Assembly (NCBI RefSeq): GCF_000312045.1 | Contig: NZ_HE978635.1 | Coordinates: 546,124-610,123 of the forward strand | Direction: 5' to 3' | DNA length: 64,000 nt | Source: Noviherbaspirillum massiliense JC206 | GTDB taxonomy: Bacteria; Pseudomonadota; Gammaproteobacteria; Burkholderiales; Burkholderiaceae_D | Part shown: one piece after another, positions 37,270 to 45,179 of the stretch | Layout: the number at the start of each line of letters is the position of its first letter | Numbering within the stretch: the first letter of the stretch is position 1 | Notes under the pieces: generated by a model | The model's database searches: none | What the model was told of the DNA's origin: nothing | Seen by the model: only the letters and a program-made list of their open reading frames with translations | Position numbers and translations under genes: made by a program

Positions 37270-40094
37270 TGGGCATTCCACGCGCCACCGCGCGCCTGCA
37301 GCTGCATCGCGGCTTTACCTTCGATGACGCGGTCGAGGTCGTGCCTTATTACGCATCGCTCGGCATCAGCCATATTTATGCATCACCGATCCTGACCGCG
37401 CGCAGCGGCTCGACCCACGGTTACGACATCGTCGATCCGACCCGCATCAATCAGGAACTGGGCGGGGAAGAGGGCTTGCGCCGGCTGGTGGCGCGACTGC
37501 GCGACGCAGGCATGGGCCTGATCCTCGACATCGTGCCCAACCACATGGGCGTTGGCCCGGAAAATCCGTGGTGGCAGCATGTGCTGGAATGGGGACAGAA
37601 AAGCCCGTATGCGCGCTGGTTCGACATCGACTGGCAGCCGGCGGATGAAACCCTGCATGGCAAGGTGATGGCACCCTTCCTCGGCCAGCCCTATGGCGAT
37701 GTGCTGGCCGCAGGCGAGATCCGGCTCCAGTTCGACGAGGCGCGCGGCAAGTTTTTCGCCTGCTATTACGCCCACCGCTTTCCGATTGCTCCCACCGATT
37801 ATGCACCGCTGCTGAGCACCGTCGGTGCCGAATGCCTTGCCCCGGCGATCGCCGCCTTCGAGCAGGTGCGCAGCAAGGACTCGGATGAAGGCATCACGCA
37901 GCAGGAAGCGGATACCGGCTTTGGCCTCTTGCGCGAGCTGTACCGAACGAGCGAGGGCGCATCCGCCATCCATGCCGCCATGGCTGGCTTTTCGGCGGAG
38001 ACGCCGCAGGGCTTCGATGCCTTGCACGGCTTGCTCGAGCGCCAGCACTACCGGCTTGCCTGGTGGCGCTGCGCAGCCGACGGCATCAACTGGCGGCGCT
38101 TTTTCGAAGTGACCGACCTGGTCGGCGTGCGGGTGGAGCAGGAAGAGGTGTTCGAAGCCACGCATGCCCTGATCTTCCGCCTGTATGCCGAAGGCCTGAT
38201 CGACGGCGTGCGCATCGACCATGTCGATGGCCTCGCAGATCCCGGTGCCTACTGCCGCAAGCTGCGGCGCAGGCTGCAGTCGCTGACTTCCCAGCGCCCG
38301 CCCGAGCTGCCGCCGGCACCGGCCTATCTCATCGTCGAAAAGATCCTCGCGCCGGACGAAGCGCTGCGCGCGAACTGGGATATCGACGGCACCAGCGGCT
38401 ATGATTTCATGGACCGTGTGGGTGCGCTGCTGCATGATCCCGCAGGGGAGCAGCCCCTCACCGCGCTGTGGCAGGAACTGACGGGCAGCGAACAGGACTT
38501 CGACGAGGAAGTGCGGCAGGCGCGGCGCCAGCTGCTGGCCATCAATCTTTCCGGTGAATTCGAAGCAGCGGCCCGCGCGCTGCATGCAGTCGCCCGTACC
38601 GATTTGCGCACGCGCGATTTTTCGCTCGGCGCCATCCGCCGTGTCTTCGCCGAGCTGCTGGTGCATTTCCCGGTCTACCGCACCTATGCCGACAGCAATG
38701 GCCGCGACGAACTCGACGACCGCATCATCGAACAGGCGCTCGAGCAGGCGCGCGCAAGCGTGGAACGCACCGAAGTGCCGCTGCTCGACGTGCTTGCCCG
38801 GTGGCTCGGTGGCGACGCGCCGCGCGACTCGGCCAACCCGCGGGTGCGCAGCCTGCACCAGCGCGCCATCACCCGCTTCCAGCAGCTGACACCGCCGCTG
38901 GCGGCGAAGTCGGTCGAGGATACGGCCTTCTACCGCTACGGCAGGCTGTTGTCGCGCAACGAAGTCGGTTCCGATCCCGCCCAGTTCAGCATTTCGGTGC
39001 AGGAGTTCCATGAAGCCAATGCGGAGCGCGCACGGCGCTTCCCGGATTCGATGCTGGCTACCGCCACCCACGACCACAAGCGCGGCGAAGACGTGCGGGC
39101 CCGGATTGCGGCGTTAAGCGAGATGCCGCAGGAATGGGGCGAAGCGGTGCGTGAATGGATGCAGATGAACGAGCCGCTGCGCACCGAACTCTCGTCTGAA
39201 AATGGCGAAGCGGCGGGCACGGCGCCGCATCCTGCGGATGAATTGATGCTGTACCAGATGCTGGTCGGCGCCTGGCCGATCGGACTGGATGTGACGGACG
39301 CGAAAGGTATCCGGGAATTCGCGGAACGCATCGAACAGTGGCAGACCAAGGCGCTGCGCGAAGCCAAGCAGGTGAGCGACTGGATATTGCCGAACGAAGC
39401 CTATGAAGCGGCTTGCAGGAATTTCCTGCGGGCGGCGCTGGAAGTGGGGCCGGAAAACGCCTTCCTGCCGAAACTCGTGGACTGGATCGAACGCCTCACG
39501 CCGGCAGGCGCAGCCAAAAGTCTTGCGCAGACGGTGCTGCGGCTGACTTCGCCCGGCATGCCCGATTTGTACCAGGGCACCGAGTTCTGGGACTTCAGCC
39601 TGGTCGACCCGGACAACCGGCGCCTGGTCGACTATGGCGCGCGCCGGGAAATGCTGCGCGAATGGTCGGAACGCGTCACCAGCCTGGAAGGCTGGCAGAC
39701 CGGCCGCCTCAAGCAGCAGATCATCAACCAGACGCTGGCCTTGCGCGCGCAGGAAGCCGAACTGTTCGCGCGGGGCACTTATCTGCCGCTTGCGATCGAC
39801 GGCCCGCTCGCGGCGCATGCGATTGCGTTTGCACGTCGCCACAACGACCGCGAGGTCATCGTGATTGCCGCCCATCTCCCATCTCGCCTGCTGGCGAACG
39901 ACGGCACGCCGACCGTGCCGCCGTCGACATGGGGCGATACCGCCGTGCTCCTGACCGGCATGGCGGACGGACGGCGGATCGATGTCCTCACCGGCAGCGA
40001 AGCGACGATTGCATCGGAGCGCCTGCTGCTGAGGGAAGCATTATTGCTGCTGCCGGTGGCGGTGCTGACGCGGGCGATTCGTGCAAGCGCATAG
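37269..40094 (+). CDS. treY: Malto-oligosyltrehalose synthase TreY
   Basis: A 941-residue GH13 enzyme that turns the reducing-end alpha-1,4 bond of a glucan chain into the alpha-1,1 bond of trehalose. It begins ATARLQLHRGFTFDDAVEVV, followed by GISHIYASPILTARSGSTHG, which is specific to TreY, then the nucleophile in VRIDHVDGLADP (Asp 317) and the acid in LIVEKILAPDEAL (about residue 357). The C-terminal part reads MPDLYQGTEFWDFSLVDPDN. I start at ATG 37269 (TGATG overlap with malQ, GGGAG before it); a longer in-frame extension to 36855 runs backwards through malQ and is not real. It is the last gene of the operon. Confidence 0.96.
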   Translation: MGIPRATARLQLHRGFTFDDAVEVVPYYASLGISHIYASPILTARSGSTHGYDIVDPTRINQELGGEEGLRRLVARLRDAGMGLILDIVPNHMGVGPENPWWQHVLEWGQKSPYARWFDIDWQPADETLHGKVMAPFLGQPYGDVLAAGEIRLQFDEARGKFFACYYAHRFPIAPTDYAPLLSTVGAECLAPAIAAFEQVRSKDSDEGITQQEADTGFGLLRELYRTSEGASAIHAAMAGFSAETPQGFDALHGLLERQHYRLAWWRCAADGINWRRFFEVTDLVGVRVEQEEVFEATHALIFRLYAEGLIDGVRIDHVDGLADPGAYCRKLRRRLQSLTSQRPPELPPAPAYLIVEKILAPDEALRANWDIDGTSGYDFMDRVGALLHDPAGEQPLTALWQELTGSEQDFDEEVRQARRQLLAINLSGEFEAAARALHAVARTDLRTRDFSLGAIRRVFAELLVHFPVYRTYADSNGRDELDDRIIEQALEQARASVERTEVPLLDVLARWLGGDAPRDSANPRVRSLHQRAITRFQQLTPPLAAKSVEDTAFYRYGRLLSRNEVGSDPAQFSISVQEFHEANAERARRFPDSMLATATHDHKRGEDVRARIAALSEMPQEWGEAVREWMQMNEPLRTELSSENGEAAGTAPHPADELMLYQMLVGAWPIGLDVTDAKGIREFAERIEQWQTKALREAKQVSDWILPNEAYEAACRNFLRAALEVGPENAFLPKLVDWIERLTPAGAAKSLAQTVLRLTSPGMPDLYQGTEFWDFSLVDPDNRRLVDYGARREMLREWSERVTSLEGWQTGRLKQQIINQTLALRAQEAELFARGTYLPLAIDGPLAAHAIAFARRHNDREVIVIAAHLPSRLLANDGTPTVPPSTWGDTAVLLTGMADGRRIDVLTGSEATIASERLLLREALLLLPVAVLTRAIRASA

Positions 40095-40153
40095 CGGTAG
40101 CACGGTTCTGCATTCTGGATGCATGCGAATGTGATTCGCGTTTGAGCTGCCGC

Positions 40154-40456
40154 TCAAGGCATCCAGACATCCTTCGCGCACCGTGATTCATGTCGCGTTT
40201 CCCTGGCAGGCGAGCATGAGCCAGCACAAGCGCATGCGGCGGACCGGTATGGGTCCGCTTTCCTGCGCAGGAATTGAACGAGCAGCATCAGCACCGGAAC
40301 CGCGAGCAGCAGCAGAAACCACGGCGAGTGCAGGAAACCTGCTCCCGCGATGCCCAGCCAGACCAGCACCGACGCAAACAGGGAAGGCGCAGCGCAACAC
40401 GCAGCACAGGCGACCACTGCCCCAGGAAACCAGAATTTCTTCAGAAAACGCTTCAT
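40154..40456 (-). CDS. Small MerF/MerT-like membrane metal transport protein
   Basis: A 100-residue protein with two hydrophobic segments, about residues 11-37 and 42-63. The first includes the cysteine cluster CAACCAAP, and the C-terminal tail holds ACACAGSC, giving two cysteine pairs on the pattern of MerF/MerT mercury transport proteins. AGGAG precedes tandem ATGs at 40459 and 40456. It is divergent from a MerR regulator, and the shared promoter has the MerR layout (see 40498-40528), so metal-inducible expression is likely. Which metal cannot be read. No mercuric reductase is present, so this may be a transporter or metal-sensing accessory in another context. Confidence 0.6.
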   Translation of the reverse strand: MKRFLKKFWFPGAVVACAACCAAPSLFASVLVWLGIAGAGFLHSPWFLLLLAVPVLMLLVQFLRRKADPYRSAACACAGSCSPARETRHESRCAKDVWMP

Positions 40457-40497
40457 CATCAGCTCCTTGTCAACGGCCGCAAAATGGCCTTGCCAGA

Positions 40498-40528
40498 ACT
40501 GTACTTCCTCAAGTAACTTGAGGAGCAA
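40498..40528 (-). promoter_or_regulatory. MerR-type promoter with 19-bp spacer and operator
   Basis: Read leftward, TTGCTC (-35, 40523-40528) and TACAGT (-10, 40498-40503) are separated by 19 bp. Promoters controlled by MerR-family activators have this overlong spacer, untwisted on induction. Between them lies the palindrome CCTCAAGTAACTTGAGG (40507-40523), one base shorter than the SoxR box form. The downstream gene is the small membrane protein, and the regulator gene itself is divergent. Confidence 0.8.
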
Positions 40529-40546
40529 GCGTTTTCGGGAGAGTTC

Positions 40547-41050
40547 ATGGACAGCGAAAATCTGACGATTGGCGCCTTGGCGGCGCGCACCCAATGTTCG
40601 GTGCCCACCATCCGGTATTACGAAGAGATCGGCTTGCTGCCGCAGGCAGCTCGAGGTGCAAATGGACGGCGTTACTATCGGGAGGCCGACCAGAAACGGC
40701 TGGTATTCATCAGGAGGTGCCGGGACTTCGGGTTCGCGATTGAGCAGGTGCGCGGACTGGTGGGCTTGTTCGAGAATGGCGATCGCCCTTGCGCCGAGGC
40801 GCGGGAGATGGCGCAGGATCACCTGATCACGGTCCGCACCAGGATCGAAGAATTGCGTCAGCTCGAGCAGAACCTCCTGGCATGCGTGCAAAGCTGCGAC
40901 GACGCCTGCATTGGCGGGCCTGTGCGGGAGTGCACGATCATGGACGATCTGTCACAGGCGGCCGGCCAAAGCGCGCAGTCCTGCGGAAACGGAATGAGCG
41001 AAGGCGCTGGAGCAGACACCCCCGGGTTCATTGAAGTGAGGCGCCGCTGA
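40547..41050 (+). CDS. MerR family transcriptional regulator
   Basis: A 167-residue MerR-type regulator. The winged HTH opens with [20 protein letters not shown] followed by [19 protein letters not shown], and the dimerisation coiled coil runs to about residue 115. After it come cysteines in [17 protein letters not shown] (residues 114-130), a likely metal-binding loop. The GGGAGAG ribosome site fits the ATG at 40547. It probably binds the 40507-40523 palindrome, activating the divergent membrane gene and autorepressing. The tail beyond residue 135 is not conserved. YnfA follows after 2 bp. Confidence 0.92.
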   Translation: MDSENLTIGALAARTQCSVPTIRYYEEIGLLPQAARGANGRRYYREADQKRLVFIRRCRDFGFAIEQVRGLVGLFENGDRPCAEAREMAQDHLITVRTRIEELRQLEQNLLACVQSCDDACIGGPVRECTIMDDLSQAAGQSAQSCGNGMSEGAGADTPGFIEVRRR

Positions 41051-41052
41051 AC

Positions 41053-41391
41053 ATGGAGTGGACCAGCATCGCACGCACCTTCGGATTGTTCTTCGCCACC
41101 GCCATCGCAGAACTCCTCGGCTGTTATCTTCCCCTCCTTTGGCTCACTGGCAAGGGGAGTGCATGGCTGTTGTTGCCGGCCGCAATCAGCCTGGCCATCT
41201 TTGTGTGGTTGCTGAGCCTGCACCCCTCGGCCAGCGGGCGCGTGTATGCAACATACGGCGCGATCTATATCGCAACCGCCCTCGGCTGGCTGTGGGTGGT
41301 CGATGGCATCAAGCCCGCGCCCACCGATTACCTCGGCGTAGGGCTCGCTTTACTTGGTGCCGGCGTGATTGCCATGGGCAAAGGCACATGA
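41053..41391 (+). CDS. YnfA family membrane protein
   Basis: A 112-residue protein of the UPF0060/YnfA family, with four membrane helices at roughly residues 7-29, 35-54, 62-82 and 90-108. Conserved family pieces are [17 protein letters not shown] near residue 16 and [20 protein letters not shown] near residue 65. It starts 2 bp after the MerR gene, so the two are co-transcribed. YnfA proteins resemble small multidrug resistance transporters; a role in metal or cation export would fit this operon but is inference. Confidence 0.9.
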   Translation: MEWTSIARTFGLFFATAIAELLGCYLPLLWLTGKGSAWLLLPAAISLAIFVWLLSLHPSASGRVYATYGAIYIATALGWLWVVDGIKPAPTDYLGVGLALLGAGVIAMGKGT

Positions 41392-41459
41392 GTCGCGCGC
41401 AGAATTTGCGAGCGCATTCGGTCGCTGGCAGCCCGAGTAGACCGAATCTCAATATGTCA

Positions 41460-41649
41460 TAGGGAAGTAGGGTGCGCCGTGCGCACCATCCAATCCCGGT
41501 GCGCACGGCGCACCCTACTTACGTCCTCTATCAGGATTGTCGAAACCGCTTTATCGCTGCACCGGGCATCCGGCCCTTTCACGCGGCAGCACGGCCTTGA
41601 TATTGATCCGCACTTTGCTCCAGATTGAACGATGTCGGCCGCCTGCCAG
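41460..41649. repeat. 190-bp direct repeat, copy A, with REP-like palindrome
   Basis: Copy A of a diverged direct repeat. It opens with a near-perfect palindrome at 41465-41520, whose 23-bp arms begin AAGTAGGGTGCGCC and enclose a 10-bp loop, followed by a unique tail (AAACCGCTTTATCGCTG, CCGGGCATCCG, TTGATCCG). Copy B at 41758-41955 follows the same order. The palindrome recurs alone after glgX at 7779-7836. No protein frame is conserved between the copies, so it is a non-coding repeat unit. Confidence 0.85.
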
Positions 41650-41757
41650 GTCGGACCGGTTTCATGATTTATGTAGACGGGATCAGTCGGATGAGTCACT
41701 CCACCGGGCGGCACACGGGTTTCGGCAGGGGTCGCCCCTGCGGCTTGCTGCGCGTGT

Positions 41758-41955
41758 CAGGGAAGTAGGGTGCGCCATGCGCACCATTTAATTCCGTTGC
41801 GCACGGCGCACCCTACTTTCGCTTTCGTCTTCTTTCAGGATGGTGCAAACCGCTTTATCGCTGAACCGGGCATCCGATCCGTTCATACGGCAGCGCGACC
41901 TTTATATTGATCCGAACTCGGTTCCGTGCTGAACGACGCTGGCCGCCAGGCGTCC
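41758..41955. repeat. 190-bp direct repeat, copy B, with REP-like palindrome
   Basis: Copy B of the repeat at 41460-41649, offset by about 298 bp. Its palindrome (41763-41818) has several mismatches between arms, and the tail keeps AAACCGCTTTATCGCTG, CCGGGCATCCG and ATTGATCCG in order. The remaining sequence in the 601-bp gap (41392-41992) shows no gene. Confidence 0.85.
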
Positions 41956-41992
41956 TGCCGCCCGCTGCACAGGCCAGTCCTAAGAGCCCTGC

Positions 41993-42574
41993 CTATTTCT
42001 TGTTCGCCATCTGCTTGGCCATCGACAAATGCTGTTCCACGATCGGCAGGATTTTGCCTGCGTAGGCGCGCAGTTCCGAATCCTTGGCGTTCTTCTGCGT
42101 TTTTTGCAGCAGCTCGACGGTTGCCTGATGGTCGTCGACGCCTACCCGGGACAGGTACTGGCTGTCGAAGGTGTCGCCGGACAGGGCTTTGAGGGCCGTT
42201 GCGATTGTCTTGTGCTTGACATCCGTTTCCGTAGGTAGCTTGACGCCCTTTGCCTGCGCCAGCTTTTGTAGTTCTTTCAATGCCGTTGTATGGTCATCGA
42301 TCATCTTCTGCGCAAATTTGCGGACCTGATCGTTCTTCGACTTATCCAGTGCCATTTTGCCGGTCTCGATCTCGGCGTAATTCGCCTCTGCAATATCCTC
42401 CATCATTTGCCGGTCGTCATCGCTGACTTTCGCGTTGCTGGATGCCCCGGAACTGCCCGAACTCGCATTGCTGCTGGAACCTGAGGCGGTCTGAGCATGT
42501 ACAGGTGTTGCGCCAAGCAGGAGGGCGATGGCCGTGGCACCAATTATTTGGGACAGGTATTCGAGCTTATGCAT
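41993..42574 (-). CDS. DUF4142 domain protein, secreted
   Basis: A 193-residue periplasmic protein. The signal peptide MHKLEYLSQIIGATAIALLL cleaves after VHA, followed by a serine/asparagine-rich linker (residues 29-48) and a DUF4142 helical domain: DRQMMEDIAEANYAEIETGK near residue 54, FAQKMIDDHTTALKEL and VDDHQATVELLQKT. The domain resembles a four-helix ferritin-like bundle. The ATG at 42574 follows AAGGAGAACAATCCC, a good site, which excludes an earlier frame. Members are often stress-induced in betaproteobacteria; function unknown. It ends next to the repeats. Confidence 0.9.
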   Translation of the reverse strand: MHKLEYLSQIIGATAIALLLGATPVHAQTASGSSSNASSGSSGASSNAKVSDDDRQMMEDIAEANYAEIETGKMALDKSKNDQVRKFAQKMIDDHTTALKELQKLAQAKGVKLPTETDVKHKTIATALKALSGDTFDSQYLSRVGVDDHQATVELLQKTQKNAKDSELRAYAGKILPIVEQHLSMAKQMANKK

Positions 42575-42668
42575 GGGATTGTTCTCCTTGAAAATAGGCT
42601 GAATGCCGCCGTTCAATGAATATAGGGCATAGGAGAAAAGCAAAGCATGTGCCCGATGAATAAGATTT

Positions 42669-43139
42669 CTAAGCATCACTACCCAGGCGTGCGGCATCCG
42701 GTTCCTGCAGTGGCAGGATCTCGAATTTGCCGTGCTCAGCGCGGACCTGGTAAAGCGCATTGAAGCCTTCATCCATGGTCGGCCGCTCCAGGCGTTTCAA
42801 GGTGCCAAACAGACCTGCTGGCGGAACCCGATGCTTCGTGTCCCGCTTCTGGTTGCGCTCGAAAGACGCTTGCGGGTTCGGTTCGAAGAAGTAGCCGATC
42901 ACGCGAAACTTCGCTTGCCGAGCCCGTTCGATATAAGGCAGGCGCTCTGCGCGGGTTGGATTGGTGTTGTCGACCACGAAGCGCTGCTGCGTCTGCAGGC
43001 AGGTTTCCATGAAAGCCTGCTCGCGGTGCCGAGTCCGCAAGAGATCCATGCTGATGCGCACATGAGTCTGGAAGAAGCGCTCCAGGTAAAAGCTGGTCTT
43101 GCCGGATGCCTGTATGCCGATGAAGAGGATCAGTTCCAT
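42669..43139 (-). CDS. AAA family ATPase (small polynucleotide kinase-like)
   Basis: A 156-residue P-loop protein: Walker A GIQASGKTSF near residue 8, the substrate region RISMDLLRTRHREQ near residue 28, and VVDNTNPTRAERLPYIERAR near residue 54. NQKRDTKHRVPPAGLFGTLK near residue 95 resembles the lid of small nucleotide/RNA kinases of the Pnk type. It likely phosphorylates a nucleoside, nucleotide end or similar small molecule in the cytoplasm. It is a single gene read leftward, divergent from the secretion operon. Confidence 0.8.
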   Translation of the reverse strand: MELILFIGIQASGKTSFYLERFFQTHVRISMDLLRTRHREQAFMETCLQTQQRFVVDNTNPTRAERLPYIERARQAKFRVIGYFFEPNPQASFERNQKRDTKHRVPPAGLFGTLKRLERPTMDEGFNALYQVRAEHGKFEILPLQEPDAARLGSDA

Positions 43140-43536
43140 GGTGTTGAAGTGCTCGACGATTCCTGTCTATATAAATACCCGGTGCAATCTGCTGAGGCGT
43201 GAAAACCTGCTTTCTCAAGGGATGGTTAGGGTTGTTTCAGTCCGCCGCTGGCAGGTCACCGAGTCGTGGGGCGGCTTGACAACCCGAGAACGGGAAGGGA
43301 AGGCGGGACAATTGTGTGGAAGTGTGAATTGCGCATTTCATCGGCCGAGCGACTGGAAGTTACAACGTTGGTTTTGCTGCCGCTGTTTATTTATGCAACA
43401 CCTTGGACCTAAAAAACAAGTTCAACGGCATTTGATTTTTATCAAAGCTTTATCCCTCTGATATGATTGGCAACTACCAAAAGGTTGCAATAAATCAATA
43501 CTTGGTTCACCAAGCACTATCAGCAAGGGAGCAGTT
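43140..43536. other. Intergenic region upstream of secretion operon
   Basis: A 397-bp gap between the divergent kinase and gspG. It becomes AT-rich over its last 150 bp and contains the palindromic regulator box and promoter listed at 43432-43467. No gene is visible. Confidence 0.5.
43432..43467 (+). promoter_or_regulatory. FNR/CRP-type box and -10 upstream of gspG
   Basis: TTGATTTTTATCAA (43432-43445) is a perfect TTGAT-N4-ATCAA palindrome, the consensus for FNR/ANR-type oxygen regulators. A -10-like TATGAT follows at 43462-43467. From box centre to the -10 start is about 23.5 bp, shorter than the canonical class II spacing, so the true start may use another -10. A closely similar box precedes the giant RHS gene at 52930-52943. 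Confidence 0.6.
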
Positions 43537-43980
43537 GTGGAAGTCATGTCGCGTTTCGAGGGAAAGCCGCGCCAACCGAATTCAAGCGGTTTTACGCTTC
43601 TGGAGCTGCTGGTAGTCATGGTGATCATCGGCCTGCTTGCCGGCTATGTCGGGCCGAAATATTTTTCCCAGATTGGAAAATCGGAAACCAAAACCGCGCT
43701 GGCCCAGATCGATGCATTGGGCAAGGCGCTTGACCAGTATCGCCTGGATACCGGCCATTATCCATCGACTGAACAAAACCTGACTGCACTGTTCACCCGC
43801 CCGGCAAACGAGCCGAAATGGGATGGTCCCTATCTCAAGAAGGCGGTTCCGCCCGACCCATGGGGAAAGCCTTACGTCTACAAGCAGCCAGGCGACCACG
43901 GCGACTACGACCTCTTTTCCTATGGTAAGGACGGCGAGCCGGGCGGCACGGGCGATGCCGCCGACATCACCAGCTGGTGA
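43537..43980 (+). CDS. gspG: Type II secretion major pseudopilin GspG-like
   Basis: A 147-residue pseudopilin. A short basic leader ends in SSG and is cut before the type III signal FTLLELLVVMVIIGLLAGYV (Glu5 present). The globular part has LAQIDALGKALDQYRLDTGHYP and PDPWGKPYVYKQPG, as in GspG, and it ends DAADITSW. AAGGGAG at 43525-43531 fits the GTG at 43537 better than the ATG at 43546. No prepilin peptidase is encoded in the window, so processing must use one elsewhere. It heads a tightly packed operon with GspF, GspE and pilus-like partners, whose pseudopilus would push cargo through the secretin. Confidence 0.93.
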   Translation: MEVMSRFEGKPRQPNSSGFTLLELLVVMVIIGLLAGYVGPKYFSQIGKSETKTALAQIDALGKALDQYRLDTGHYPSTEQNLTALFTRPANEPKWDGPYLKKAVPPDPWGKPYVYKQPGDHGDYDLFSYGKDGEPGGTGDAADITSW

Positions 43981-43988
43981 TTTCCGAG

Positions 43989-45179
43989 ATGCGGTACGAG
44001 ATCAAGGCTCTGCGCGGAAGAGATGAAGTCGTCATGCTGGCGGTAGAAGCCCTTGATGCCAACGAGGCGGCTCTGCAAGTGCAGGGTCAGGGATGCGCCG
44101 TATTGAGCATCCGGGCCAGCAATGCCGCCCTGCCTTCATTTGCTAGACGGCGCGCCGCGTTTCCCTTGGTGCTGTTCAGCCAGGAATTGCTGGCCCTGCT
44201 GAATGCCGGCCTCAGCCTGGTGGAGGCGCTCGAAGCGCTGAGCGAAAAGGAAGCCAACGCCGACGTCAGGAAGACACTGGAAAAGCTCGTTTCCCGCCTG
44301 TACGAAGGACAGACCTTATCTTCAGCCATGCAGGATCTGCCTGCGATCTTCCCGCCGCTGTATGTTGCAACCGTGCGTGCCAGCGAAAAATCGGGCGGCA
44401 TCGTTGAAGCCTTGGGCCGGTATGTCGCCTACCAGGCTCAGATCGACCAGGTCCGCAAGAAGATCGTCAACGCCTCCATCTATCCCGTTCTCCTCATGCT
44501 GGTCGGAGGCCTGGTCGTATTGTTCCTGATGGCTTATGTGGTGCCGAAATTCGCCGCGGTGTACGAAGGCACGAACCGGGACCTGCCCTTGCTGTCGCGC
44601 TTGCTGCTGGATTGGGGCGGGTTGCTGCAGCAGCACGGCATGCTTTTCTCAGCTACGGTGGCGGCATTGATTCTCGGGGCAGGGTATGGATTGTCGCGTC
44701 CCTATGCCAGACAAGCGATGCTGCGCCGATTGCAGCGAATTCCCGCAGTCGGTCAACGCATGCACATCTACCAGCTGGCGCGCTTCTATCGCACGCTGGG
44801 CATGCTGCTCAAGGGCGGAGTGGTGATTGTCCAGGCCATGGAAATGGTCAGCGGGTTGCTGTCGCCTGAAGCGCGCACCAGTTTGCAGTTGGCGCTGCAG
44901 GATATCCGCGAAGGGCGTTCCATTTCCCAGGCAATGGAAGCCCGGCAGCTGACAACCCCGGTCGCGCTGCGCATGCTTCGCGTTGGCGAGCGGGCAGGGA
45001 ACATGGGTGACATGATGGAGCGCATCGCCGGCTTTTACGATGAAGACATGGCGCGCTGGGTGGACTGGTTTACGCGCTTGTTCGAGCCGATCCTGATGGC
45101 GCTGATCGGACTGGTCATCGGCGCCATCGTGGTCCTGATGTATTTGCCGGTATTTGAACTGGCAGGGAGTTTGCAGTGA
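43989..45179 (+). CDS. gspF: Type II secretion inner-membrane platform GspF-like
   Basis: A 396-residue T2SS/T4P platform protein. The N-terminal cytoplasmic part opens RYEIKALRGRDEVVMLAVEA. Two GspF domains follow, each beginning with a FSQELLALLNAG-like or FYRTLGMLLKGG-like segment, with membrane helices near residues 165-190, 215-240 and 365-390. GEYVRASEKSGG-like glycine-glutamate motifs appear as VRASEKSGGIVEAL and LRVGERAGNMGDMM. A GTG at 43977 overlapping the gspG stop is an alternative start. It anchors the ATPase and pseudopilus; the overlap with gspE by 4 bp indicates coupling. Confidence 0.93.
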   Translation: MRYEIKALRGRDEVVMLAVEALDANEAALQVQGQGCAVLSIRASNAALPSFARRRAAFPLVLFSQELLALLNAGLSLVEALEALSEKEANADVRKTLEKLVSRLYEGQTLSSAMQDLPAIFPPLYVATVRASEKSGGIVEALGRYVAYQAQIDQVRKKIVNASIYPVLLMLVGGLVVLFLMAYVVPKFAAVYEGTNRDLPLLSRLLLDWGGLLQQHGMLFSATVAALILGAGYGLSRPYARQAMLRRLQRIPAVGQRMHIYQLARFYRTLGMLLKGGVVIVQAMEMVSGLLSPEARTSLQLALQDIREGRSISQAMEARQLTTPVALRMLRVGERAGNMGDMMERIAGFYDEDMARWVDWFTRLFEPILMALIGLVIGAIVVLMYLPVFELAGSLQ

